Origin: SIG78 sp045585955 | Lineage (GTDB): Bacteria; Verrucomicrobiota; Lentisphaeria; Victivallales; Victivallaceae | NCBI GenBank assembly: GCA_045585955.1 | Contig: JAZMZK010000069.1 | Location: forward strand, 28,186-92,185 | Direction of reading: 5' to 3' | Length of the DNA: 64,000 bases | Part shown: one piece after another, positions 55,946-63,365 of the stretch | How positions within the stretch are numbered: the stretch's first letter is position 1 | Layout of the letters: each line of letters opens with the position of its first letter | The notes under the pieces: model-generated | Databases searched by the model: none | Told to the model about the DNA's origin: nothing | What the model saw: the letters and a program-made list of their open reading frames with translations, nothing else | Made by a program: the position numbers and the translations under genes

Positions 55946-56352
55946 TATTTCTGTCTCCACTTGGTTCTGAGTTCTTCAATGCGCTTTTCAATAAAGCCGG
56001 TCATCCGCAAATTGTGATCCATCGGTTCCGCAGAACCGCCTTTATATTGGCTCGGCTTTTTTGCTTCGGCATCGGCTTGTTTTTCCCACGCTTCACAATC
56101 TGCCGTAAACGCTTTTTCTATCTGGTCATAATTGGGCTGGTTCCAGATACGGTATTCGAGCAAGTACCGTTCTATATTGGCAAGTTCCACCATATATTGA
56201 CTTAAAATGTTTATTTCGCTCTGCGTCATGGCATCTGTCATGAGGTAATGTTCCAGTCGATTTCTTGAACGAGCCAATTCATCTTCCGGCAGACGGGTTG
56301 CACACCCGGTTACGGTCAGCAAAATCAGAACACTGAATATGATTTGTTTCAT
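55945..56352 (-). CDS. Small lipoprotein in the triad operon
   Basis: 135 residues starting MKQIIFSVLILLTVTGCATR, with lipobox VTGC; the rest is helical and charged (LARSRNRLEHYLMTDAMTQS, FIEKRIEELRTKWRQK). TAGGAG lies 7 bp before ATG 56352. It starts 74 bp inside the phosphatase gene in another frame, an unusually long overlap. The predicted outer-membrane location suggests the operon's signalling reaches the envelope. Family unknown. Confidence 0.8.
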   Translation of the reverse strand: MKQIIFSVLILLTVTGCATRLPEDELARSRNRLEHYLMTDAMTQSEINILSQYMVELANIERYLLEYRIWNQPNYDQIEKAFTADCEAWEKQADAEAKKPSQYKGGSAEPMDHNLRMTGFIEKRIEELRTKWRQK

Positions 56353-57118
56353 TGATTTCTCCTATCGTTAAAATTGCTAAACTTCTGTCATCGTTGCCGC
56401 GTGGATCGCGGCTCCAGCGGGAACCTGTCAGGTAATCAAGAATATCCTGTCGGCGCAAGGTTTCAGACTTCAAATCATCAAACATCCTGTTGAAAATCGG
56501 TCCGGGGATCATGCTTGGCAGTTGGAACATCAAATATTCCGGTCCGTCACTGGTGATAGCGATACCGTCAATATCACTGCTGGCAATCAAGCGGCGGTGA
56601 TATGTGTTTTTGACCTCATCTCCACACCGCAGAAATGTGGTCTGATTGTCAAACTCGCCTTTATCCGGTTCAAAGACACAGTAACACTCTCCATTTTCCC
56701 GAACGGTAATCGCACCATCCCCCACCTGAAAAAATCCGCACCGTTCCTTTCCCCACACCGCAAAGGCTATGGTGAAGTCAAACTCTTTTTCCGGCAAATC
56801 AAATTTTTCTGCAAGCTCAATTTTCTTCTGGCAGACAGTACGGATCATCAAATCACAGAAACGGTTCCAGCGGTTATCGCTCCACTTTTCTATATCAAGA
56901 ATGGCGGCAAGCAAATCTTCCATTACCGCACATTGAGTGCGAAAGGCTTCCACCGCCGTCCTTGCTCCATAGTGAGAATGACTGGCACTGCCCCTTCCGT
57001 CACAAACGATCAGACAGGGGCGGTGATCACACCAAACGCCGCAAGCATCCTGGCAGGGGCGTTCGGTGCGGATATGGCCGTTGCCGGGAATGGAAACTGC
57101 GTGATACGCAAATTTCAT
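56279..57118 (-). CDS. PP2C-type Ser/Thr phosphatase (TerY-P triad)
   Basis: 279 residues. PP2C motifs: ECQD-like RPCQDACG, LIVCDGRGSASHSHYGA with the metal aspartate, AITSDGPEY and the closing GNDDRSLAIL. Its ATG overlaps the stop of the vWA gene by four bases (ATGA). In TerY-P triads a phosphatase, a vWA protein and a kinase are encoded together. The final 20 residues (QCSDFADRNRVC) lie in the overlap with the lipoprotein gene and may be dispensable. Confidence 0.88.
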   Translation of the reverse strand: MKFAYHAVSIPGNGHIRTERPCQDACGVWCDHRPCLIVCDGRGSASHSHYGARTAVEAFRTQCAVMEDLLAAILDIEKWSDNRWNRFCDLMIRTVCQKKIELAEKFDLPEKEFDFTIAFAVWGKERCGFFQVGDGAITVRENGECYCVFEPDKGEFDNQTTFLRCGDEVKNTYHRRLIASSDIDGIAITSDGPEYLMFQLPSMIPGPIFNRMFDDLKSETLRRQDILDYLTGSRWSRDPRGNDDRSLAILTIGEINETNHIQCSDFADRNRVCNPSAGR

Positions 57119-57834
57119 TCACACTCCTCCTCTTCAGCGGGAGCTGGAATTCCGGCAAGGTCTGCCCAGCTGGTCACATTGCCCAGACGGACATTATCCT
57201 GTTCTGCAACGGAACTGGCAGAAACGCTTTTGAGTGAATCGGTGAGCCACTTGAAGAACTCCTTGAAACACAAGCCTTTGAGTTTCACCGGACCGGGACG
57301 CTCCGGCAAGATCTTTCGCAAAGTATCAAAATCAGCCTCTTCACCGATGCCGATACCGATATACTGCAGTTTTCCCTCATCGCCGAGGCGTTTCATTGAA
57401 GCGGCGGCACTTTCGTAATCATCGTTAGGACAACCGTCGGTCATCAAAACGATCCACGGTTTGTAACTGGCGATCCCTTTCTGTTTATAAAGTCTGCGGC
57501 GGGCTTTGAGTTCGGAATCCGCCAGTTTCAAGGCTTCACCGAGAGGAGTACAGCCATTAGCTTCCAGTGCGGGCGGCATATCAGCAATATCGCACACCGG
57601 CGCAAAGGCAGATGCGATTTCAGCACTCCCTCCAAAGGTGATGATTTCCAGTTCCACGCTCATACTGGCGGTTTCATCGTCACTGGTCTCTTTGAGGAAT
57701 TGATCCAGACCGCTTTGCAGTTCCCGAAGCGGTTGCCCTGACATACTGCCGGAGGTATCCAGCAGCAAAATAACCGGACAGCGGGGGGCGGGATTGGTCA
57801 CATCGAGGTTGTTGCTTTCTGCGTAGTCGTTCAT
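57115..57834 (-). CDS. vWA-domain protein, TerY-like
   Basis: 239 residues from ATG 57834 (AAGGAG 9 bp upstream; an in-frame ATG at 57864 is less likely). The MIDAS metal site is complete: LLDTSGSMSGQPL, NGCTPLGEAL and LMTDGCPNDD. TerY proteins are cytoplasmic vWA scaffolds described in tellurite-resistance-type stress islands. Start and stop overlap both neighbours by ATGA, so kinase, vWA and phosphatase are made in step. Confidence 0.9.
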   Translation of the reverse strand: MNDYAESNNLDVTNPAPRCPVILLLDTSGSMSGQPLRELQSGLDQFLKETSDDETASMSVELEIITFGGSAEIASAFAPVCDIADMPPALEANGCTPLGEALKLADSELKARRRLYKQKGIASYKPWIVLMTDGCPNDDYESAAASMKRLGDEGKLQYIGIGIGEEADFDTLRKILPERPGPVKLKGLCFKEFFKWLTDSLKSVSASSVAEQDNVRLGNVTSWADLAGIPAPAEEEECE

Positions 57835-58922
57835 TGTTTTTTTCTCCTTGCATTTTCCGGGCAAATCGCCCTTTGGTTTTTGTTGGTGCTTTTACGCATG
57901 ATTTCTATAAATTTTTCCAATTCAGCTTTCAAATCTCCGATCAGTGGTCGCGCCATCGGATCTTTGTAACCATCTACAAACATTTTTACAAAATATTCTT
58001 TCAAACTTTCCGGCAGCCAGCTGACTGACTTATACCATCCCACCGGCAGACGGACTCCGGAAGTCTTATCCAAGGGACACTTGCCTGATTTCAGATTTTC
58101 CACCGGATCACTTCCGCCGCATTGAGCGTAGGGATGAAGTCCCGACATCAAAATCATATAGACCACCACCGCCAAACTGAACCGAACCTGTTCCGGAGTT
58201 CGCTCGCAGTTGAAGAGTTCCGGTTTGAACAAGAGTTCCGGAGCGGTATATTCCGGTGTAAAAGTGCGGGTGAGAAAGGTGTTCTGTTCCTCTCCCGCTC
58301 CGGGAATTTGAAAACTGTCGCAGTCGATCAAAGTCACTTTCCCATGCTTATCTATGAGAAAATTATCCGGATTAAAATCATTGACCAATACCCGATGGCG
58401 GGCAAGCATCTGCACCGCATTGACCAGATTGAGAGCAACTTTGGTTACCTGCAGCCGATCCCAGCCGGGAAAAAATCTTTTCACTTGACACGGGGCATAC
58501 AATGCCCGCAGAGTTCTGCCGTTGGCGCGGGGCATGACAAAACCAATTACCTTTCTGTTGACATCAAAGACCGGCATCTGTGGCCACGCCAAAAAATCGG
58601 CTTTGCGGCACTCTTCCAGTGCAAGCATGGCATTGAGCCTGCCACAAAATGCCGACTGCTTGCGGAAGTTGTTCAATGTATCATCCTTGCATACCTTTAT
58701 AAGATAATGTGAATTGATACTCAGTTTATAAACAAAACCTTCTCCGCCATGAGCAAGAATATCCGATTTTTTCAAATGCAATGGCTTACCTGTCGGGTCA
58801 AAAATGGTTCTGTTCCGTTCTCCTGATGGTGCAGCAAGCGAGAGCCAGTCGTTTCCACCTGGAACTTTCATTTTCCGCTTTGCCGGAGTTATCAGATATT
58901 TCCGGAGGTTACTCAGCATCAT
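57831..58922 (-). CDS. Ser/Thr protein kinase-like protein (TerY-P triad)
   Basis: 363 residues from ATG 58922 (alternatives 58919, 58871). The glycine loop is ILAHGGEGFVYKL, the ATP lysine is in HYLIKVCKD, the catalytic loop reads VLVNDFNPDNFLID (HRD replaced by VND) and the metal motif VTLIDCDSFQI replaces DFG, exactly the variant form seen in TerY-P kinases. The C-lobe is shown by TPEYTAPELL. The C-terminus is basic. Likely active. It overlaps the previous gene by about 14 bp. Confidence 0.88.
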   Translation of the reverse strand: MMLSNLRKYLITPAKRKMKVPGGNDWLSLAAPSGERNRTIFDPTGKPLHLKKSDILAHGGEGFVYKLSINSHYLIKVCKDDTLNNFRKQSAFCGRLNAMLALEECRKADFLAWPQMPVFDVNRKVIGFVMPRANGRTLRALYAPCQVKRFFPGWDRLQVTKVALNLVNAVQMLARHRVLVNDFNPDNFLIDKHGKVTLIDCDSFQIPGAGEEQNTFLTRTFTPEYTAPELLFKPELFNCERTPEQVRFSLAVVVYMILMSGLHPYAQCGGSDPVENLKSGKCPLDKTSGVRLPVGWYKSVSWLPESLKEYFVKMFVDGYKDPMARPLIGDLKAELEKFIEIMRKSTNKNQRAICPENARRKKQ

Positions 58923-59421
58923 CTTCTTCCGCAATTTCCGATGTTTCCGGAATGTCATAGTTGAGCCACTCAAAAGAGCCGAAGCGTTCTTCCACTGCCT
59001 CATCGACTTTGACAGCCCCATCCACCGCCAGACATTTCAAAACAAAGACTTTGGTGGAAGGAAAAGTTTCTTCTTCAACCGACATCCGTGCAGCATAGTC
59101 GATTTCGTGACAGCCGACAGCAATGCGTTTCTGCGTGGCAACTTTAAGTTTATTTGCATCGTGAAGATCAAGGAAATCCTGTAACTCCATATAGTCCGGT
59201 TCGCCCTCTTTATTCAAAGAGATAATATGCGTACCGGTCAATATGCCGTAATATTTCTTGCCTTCACTTTTGCAATAAGCAATGCCGCCGGGGCGCAGAT
59301 ATTTCACAGTAACAGTGTCGTGCAAATCCTCTTTCAACTCCTGCCACGCTGTTTCAATATCGGAAACCAGTTGTTTGGTGGCATCGCTCAAAGTATCGAG
59401 AAAATCATCAAATCCGTTCAT
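58909..59421 (-). CDS. Degenerate LRAT-like or related beta-domain protein
   Basis: 170 residues. The middle (about 42-90: LRPGGIAYCKSEGKKYYGIL, TGTHIISLNKEGEPDYMEL) follows the same pattern as the LRAT-like proteins in this window (TPGTPVFC...EHTGIYIG...IVHLEGDG), but the catalytic His position is Tyr57/Tyr58 and no later NC motif is present. So it could be a non-catalytic paralogue. The C-terminus is acidic (SEIAEEDDAE). It lies directly before the kinase gene and overlaps it. Confidence 0.65.
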   Translation of the reverse strand: MNGFDDFLDTLSDATKQLVSDIETAWQELKEDLHDTVTVKYLRPGGIAYCKSEGKKYYGILTGTHIISLNKEGEPDYMELQDFLDLHDANKLKVATQKRIAVGCHEIDYAARMSVEEETFPSTKVFVLKCLAVDGAVKVDEAVEERFGSFEWLNYDIPETSEIAEEDDAE

Positions 59422-59437
59422 TTTTAACTCCTTTCAA

Positions 59438-59842
59438 TTATTTGCAGTATTCCTGAAGTTTCCAGAGTGCATCCATCAGGGAACTTTGAAAATCGCCGAT
59501 TTGTTCGCTGACATCGCAGATCAGATTTTGCGAGCCGAAATTTTCCACATCCCACAATTCATCGCAGATAACAAACAGCGGGATTTCCGGAATAAGTTCA
59601 GTTTGTCCCAGCTTTTCAGCGATTTTGAAGAGATCTTCATGGATCTTTTTCACAAAATTCCATTGCAAGTGCATTTCTTCCACGACCTTGTGTTTGTCCG
59701 GAGTCATTTCATTGGCATCCTCTTTTGCGATACACTTGAGCTGCCGGGCAGAGATTGCCAGCAGATGTTTGGTGGCATCGGCATCAAGAGCAGCCAACGC
59801 CCAAAGTTCCTGTTGCAGTACATTTTTTTCTTTTTCAGTCAT
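59438..59842 (-). CDS. Hypothetical helical protein, first gene of the triad operon
   Basis: 134 residues with AGGAGG 7 bp before ATG 59842. Helical throughout (MTEKEKNVLQQELWALAALD, VKKIHEDLFKIAEKLGQ). No signal peptide or known domain. The transcript probably starts about 24 bp upstream, from the box at 59891-59905. It is the first of seven genes reading leftwards to dut. Confidence 0.75.
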   Translation of the reverse strand: MTEKEKNVLQQELWALAALDADATKHLLAISARQLKCIAKEDANEMTPDKHKVVEEMHLQWNFVKKIHEDLFKIAEKLGQTELIPEIPLFVICDELWDVENFGSQNLICDVSEQIGDFQSSLMDALWKLQEYCK

Positions 59843-59872
59843 AAAAACCTCCTTGTTGGTTAGTCTGCAAAT

Positions 59873-59905
59873 AATATAAACTCAATGGTATGACATTTTC
59901 TGACA
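59873..59905 (-). promoter_or_regulatory. WYL-regulon box and -10, triad operon
   Basis: On the minus strand: ATGTCAGAAAATGTCAT (TGACA at 59891 and 59901 on the plus strand), AAAATG followed by 15 bp, then TATATT (plus-strand AATATA at 59873-59878). No -35 of the usual kind. The box also lies just upstream of the WYL gene's own promoter on the other strand. Confidence 0.75.
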
Positions 59906-59912
59906 TACTTGT

Positions 59913-59940
59913 TTGACATTGATTAAAACTGTGATATATT
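59913..59940 (+). promoter_or_regulatory. Promoter for the WYL regulator
   Basis: Perfect TTGACA (59913-59918), 16 bp ending in GTGA, TATATT (59935-59940). Unlike the four box promoters it has a normal -35. Confidence 0.8.
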
Positions 59941-59966
59941 TATAAAAAATGAAAGGAAAACATCTG

Positions 59967-60959
59967 ATGCCAACTAATAAGAAACAACTTTTACGGATGG
60001 TCAAGATGGTTGCTGACCTGCGGAAAAACTCTTACCCCAATGCCAATACCTGGGTGAAGAAGTTTGAAGCTCTTGACCGGGATGAAAATTTGAATATCGC
60101 CTGCGGGAAACGCACGGTTATGCGGGACATTGATGCTTTGCGGAAGGATTTTAACGCCCCCATTGAATATTCCAGCGAGAATAACGGTTTTTATCTTACC
60201 AATCCTTATTGGGAGTTTCAAGTTCCGTTTTTTGACGATGAAATGATCATGTCTTCTATGCTTGGGGCACAGCTTGCAGGAGAAATTCTGCCCAGCCCCG
60301 TCAAAGAACAGATCCGGGATGCGGTGGATAATCAGATTTCCGCAAATAATTCTGAACTTCTGGATCAGACTTTTATTGAAACGCTGCTCATCGCTTCCGG
60401 AATCAAGACCACCACTTCGCCTGAAGTGTTCGGAACAGTTTTTCAAGCGTGGAGGGAGCGGCGCACTCTTATGTTGACTTATCAGAAAGGCAGCACCGGA
60501 GAAGTCACCCAGCGTAAATTTGAGCCGCACATTGTAGCTTACCACAAAGGCAACTGGTACACTAAAGGCGTGGATTTGAGTGACGGCAAAGTGATGATCC
60601 TTGCCATATTCCGAATCAAAAAAGCCGAGCTTCTGCGGGGAACTTTTGAAATCAGACGGGATATCTTGCAGGAAACCAAACGCAATGGACTTTTCAATTA
60701 TCCAAAGATAGAAAATATCAAAGTAAAGTGTTCTGCCGACATCGCCTATTATTTATATGAACAGCGCAAAGCAAAGAAACTTACCATTGAGCCGCAATGT
60801 GACGGCTCCCTTATCGTAACACTGCCCCCGTCCCCTGAACAGGAAGCGATCCGCTGGATCCTCGGCGAAGGGGGCAATGTGGAAGTCCTTGAGCCACTTG
60901 ATTTACGGAGAAAAATCCACGATTTGGCAATGAAAACAGTCGAAGCAAACAGGGAATGA
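59967..60959 (+). CDS. WYL-domain transcriptional regulator
   Basis: 330 residues from ATG 59967 (AAAGGA 9 bp upstream; ATG 59949 in frame lacks a site). The N-terminus has a helix-turn-helix of the DeoR type (NLNIACGKRTVMRDIDALRK, in parts CGKRTVMRDIDALR). The WYL domain spans about 145-235 (RRTLMLTYQKGSTGEV, RKFEPHIVAYHKGNWYTKGVD) and a C-terminal extension follows (SPEQEAIRWILGEGGNVEVLEP). WYL regulators bind DNA and sense nucleic acid or other ligands, mainly in defence and stress loci. Divergent from the triad operon. Confidence 0.9.
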   Translation: MPTNKKQLLRMVKMVADLRKNSYPNANTWVKKFEALDRDENLNIACGKRTVMRDIDALRKDFNAPIEYSSENNGFYLTNPYWEFQVPFFDDEMIMSSMLGAQLAGEILPSPVKEQIRDAVDNQISANNSELLDQTFIETLLIASGIKTTTSPEVFGTVFQAWRERRTLMLTYQKGSTGEVTQRKFEPHIVAYHKGNWYTKGVDLSDGKVMILAIFRIKKAELLRGTFEIRRDILQETKRNGLFNYPKIENIKVKCSADIAYYLYEQRKAKKLTIEPQCDGSLIVTLPPSPEQEAIRWILGEGGNVEVLEPLDLRRKIHDLAMKTVEANRE

Positions 60960-60989
60960 CATAAAATGACCCCCCTTCGGAGTTAAAGT
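60957..60989 (+). promoter_or_regulatory. WYL-regulon box and -10, unit for the LRAT-Sel1 gene
   Basis: ATGACATAAAATGACC (repeats at 60957 and 60967, overlapping the WYL stop), AAAATG plus 15 bp, then TAAAGT (60984-60989), the weakest -10 of the four. Spacing is identical to the others. Confidence 0.65.
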
Positions 60990-61042
60990 AAAAACAATAA
61001 TCATGCCAGTTGATAAAAACTAAAATATGGGGAGATTTCCAA

Positions 61043-62047
61043 ATGGGCTTGGGTGAATCATTTATAAAAAATGTGTTTTGTGATATTGTCAAACCGCGTA
61101 TCGGTTCGGTCGTTAAAGTGGATTTACTTGGCAAAGAATTGCTGAATTCTCAGACGGTAACGCGAAGCCTTTGTCATACTGGTATATATATCGGAAATGA
61201 TGAAATCGTGGAGTGGGCAAATATTGACGGCACCGCAACCGTGCGTATCGTTTCCGCAGAGGAATTCATTGAAGGCGATGACTGTATCAGTCGTACAGGA
61301 TTGTTCATTTATGTAGCCTGTAAGCAGGATCGCAATGGTAATTGTATTGCAATGGGCAGTCAGGATATTGCCGAGCGAGCTAAATCCGCAGTCGGAGAGA
61401 CCAGTAAATACCGCATTTTATTCAACAACTGTCACATGTTTACGCAGTATTGTATCACCGGTAAAAAAAGTGATTGCTCAACATTTCTTTCCGGAGTTGA
61501 AGTTGCTCTTGATAATAAATTTATTGAGCATGACCATGAGCGGCTTTTAGATATGTGGCGTTCTACCGGTGAGAGCAGAGGCCGTAATCCTTGTTTTGTA
61601 GATTCTGAAGAAGATAATGAAGATGCAGAAGAAATCAATGAAGATTCAGATTTTGAAGAACTTCTTGAAAAAGCGGAAAACGGAGATGCTGAATCACAAT
61701 TTCAGGTCGGACGCTCTTATTTCATTGGAGACGGCGTTGAGGACGATGAGGAAGAGGCTGTACACTGGTATGAAGAAGCTGCTGAAAATGGTCACATAGA
61801 AGCAATGTATGAACTTGGTCAATGTTATTCATTGGGGATGGGCGTAGAGGAAGACGAAGAGGAAGCTGTTTCCTGGTATCGCAAAGCCGCTAGAAAAAAA
61901 CATCCGGGAGCTATGTATGAATTAGCTAATTGTTATTATTATGGCAACGGAGTTACAGAAAATGTTGCAAGAGCAAAAGAATGGTATCGCAAGGCAGCTG
62001 AAGCCGGAGATAAAGACGCAAAAGCAAAATTGAAAAATATAAAATAA
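61043..62047 (+). CDS. LRAT-like domain protein with Sel1 repeats
   Basis: 334 residues from ATG 61043 (GGGGAG 9 bp upstream). The N-terminal domain (about 20-150) is LRAT-like: LCHTGIYIGNDEIVEW with His45 and LFNNCHMFTQYC with Cys130. An acidic linker (EEDNEDAEEINEDSDFEE) joins three Sel1 repeats (about 205-330: AESQFQVGRSYFIGDGV, AMYELGQCYSLGMGV, AMYELANCYYYGNGV) that normally bind partner proteins. No signal peptide. It is transcribed from its own regulon box. Confidence 0.88.
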   Translation: MGLGESFIKNVFCDIVKPRIGSVVKVDLLGKELLNSQTVTRSLCHTGIYIGNDEIVEWANIDGTATVRIVSAEEFIEGDDCISRTGLFIYVACKQDRNGNCIAMGSQDIAERAKSAVGETSKYRILFNNCHMFTQYCITGKKSDCSTFLSGVEVALDNKFIEHDHERLLDMWRSTGESRGRNPCFVDSEEDNEDAEEINEDSDFEELLEKAENGDAESQFQVGRSYFIGDGVEDDEEEAVHWYEEAAENGHIEAMYELGQCYSLGMGVEEDEEEAVSWYRKAARKKHPGAMYELANCYYYGNGVTENVARAKEWYRKAAEAGDKDAKAKLKNIK

Positions 62048-62086
62048 GTAAAATATCCGTATTTTATGCCCAGTTTTTGCAGATAA

Positions 62087-62119
62087 TGTCACAAAATGTC
62101 ATACCTTTCGTTATATATT
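62087..62119 (+). promoter_or_regulatory. WYL-regulon box and -10, FGE-RtcB unit
   Basis: ATGTCACAAAATGTCAT (repeats at 62087 and 62097), AAAATG followed by 15 bp, then TATATT (62114-62119). No normal -35. Confidence 0.75.
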
Positions 62120-62150
62120 ATTACCGTAACAAAAAACGAAAGGTATGATT

Positions 62151-63359
62151 ATGGAAAAGAGATTGACATTTACACTTGGTCATAAAGTTGATATGACTTT
62201 CAATCTGATCTCTCCAGGAACTTTTATTATGGGGGATGAAGATGAATTCAACGAACTGGGCTGGGCAGAAAAACCGAAACATGAGGTGATACTTTCAAAG
62301 CACTTTTATTTGAGCAACTGTCAGGTTACCCGTCAGCAGTGGCAGTATGTGATGGGGTACAAGACCTACGAATACGAGGGGGAAATCCATCTGCCTGCGG
62401 TCAATATGACTTGGAAGGAGGCTCTTACCTTCACCCGGAAGATGAATGAGAAATTCGGTTCCCTTCTTCCGGAAGGATATGAGTTTTCCCTGCCCTCCGA
62501 AGCTCAATGGGAATACGCCTGTCAGACCGGATTTGACGGTTCTCTGGATGATAGTGCATGGTATGGCAAATTCATAAAACCCCGTCCGGTTGGACTGAAA
62601 AAAGCTGACAAATGGGGACTTTATGATATGCTGGGCAATGTCTGGGAGTGGTGTTATGACTGGTACAATGTTTTTCCGGATGAGATGAAAAGATTCAATC
62701 AATATGCCAGCGAGTGGCGCGACCCCATCGGGCTTGGGGTTGAACATTCGGCATTTACTTACCATATCTGTCGCGGCGGCCATTATCACAGCAAGAGTGA
62801 ATATTGCACCCCTTTTTTCCGAAAGACTCTTGGTAAGGAGGCCAAGAATAAATACACCGGATTCCGGGTGGCGATCCGCCCGAAAGACGGATATTTTTAT
62901 TGGGATGAATGGGATGAGATCGCCGATCGTGGCTATGCTGTTGAGGAAGGTGAATGTGGAGATACGTCAAACAAGGTCTGGGGTGAGAAGATGGGAGAAG
63001 ATACGTCTGGCGGAATGAATTTCACCGTTTGCGGTAATTTTCACCAAGATGATCCCTCTGAACGGTATTTCAAAATTTATGATGCTTGGACCTACTGGGA
63101 ATCCACCAAAGTGATCCGCATCAAATTTACTGCCCCTGAATACCAGTTGTACAACAATATTGACCATAAAACGGACTGGATTTTGAGTGAAGAGGAAAAA
63201 GTGCATCTTATGGAGTTATTGACCGCCAATGATTGTAAACTCTGGAAAGATCTCATCCGTGCATACAACTGGGAAGTTTTCGGACATCGCACTTTTATTG
63301 ACGGGATTCCGGAGGATCTGCCGATCCCGGATTACACAAAATTAAAATATGAAAGATAA
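62151..63359 (+). CDS. FGE-sulfatase (C-type-lectin-fold) domain protein
   Basis: 402 residues from ATG 62151 (GAAAGG 7 bp upstream; ATG 62145 is too close to it). Residues 15-245 are an FGE-sulfatase domain: SPGTFIMGDEDE, KHEVILSKHFYLSNCQVTRQ, LPSEAQWEYACQTG, GLYDMLGNVWEWCYDWY and ICRGGHYHSKSEYC. The enzyme's double-cysteine copper site is not fully kept, so it may bind rather than oxidise. The last 155 residues (about 248-402) have no known domain. It is followed after 6 bp by rtcB, which indicates one operon. Confidence 0.85.
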   Translation: MEKRLTFTLGHKVDMTFNLISPGTFIMGDEDEFNELGWAEKPKHEVILSKHFYLSNCQVTRQQWQYVMGYKTYEYEGEIHLPAVNMTWKEALTFTRKMNEKFGSLLPEGYEFSLPSEAQWEYACQTGFDGSLDDSAWYGKFIKPRPVGLKKADKWGLYDMLGNVWEWCYDWYNVFPDEMKRFNQYASEWRDPIGLGVEHSAFTYHICRGGHYHSKSEYCTPFFRKTLGKEAKNKYTGFRVAIRPKDGYFYWDEWDEIADRGYAVEEGECGDTSNKVWGEKMGEDTSGGMNFTVCGNFHQDDPSERYFKIYDAWTYWESTKVIRIKFTAPEYQLYNNIDHKTDWILSEEEKVHLMELLTANDCKLWKDLIRAYNWEVFGHRTFIDGIPEDLPIPDYTKLKYER

Positions 63360-63365
63360 ATTTTT

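Noticed and set aside
56522..57418. 298-codon plus-strand frame over the PP2C and vWA genes
   Set aside because: Antisense to two genes with complete catalytic motifs and tight coupling.
59949..59966. Earlier WYL start at ATG 59949
   Set aside because: It would place the start only 9 bp after the -10 box; AAAGGA fits ATG 59967.
62151..63359. Diversity-generating retroelement target (FGE/C-lectin fold)
   Set aside because: No reverse transcriptase, accessory gene or template repeat is visible within the window; it could only be reopened with flanking sequence.
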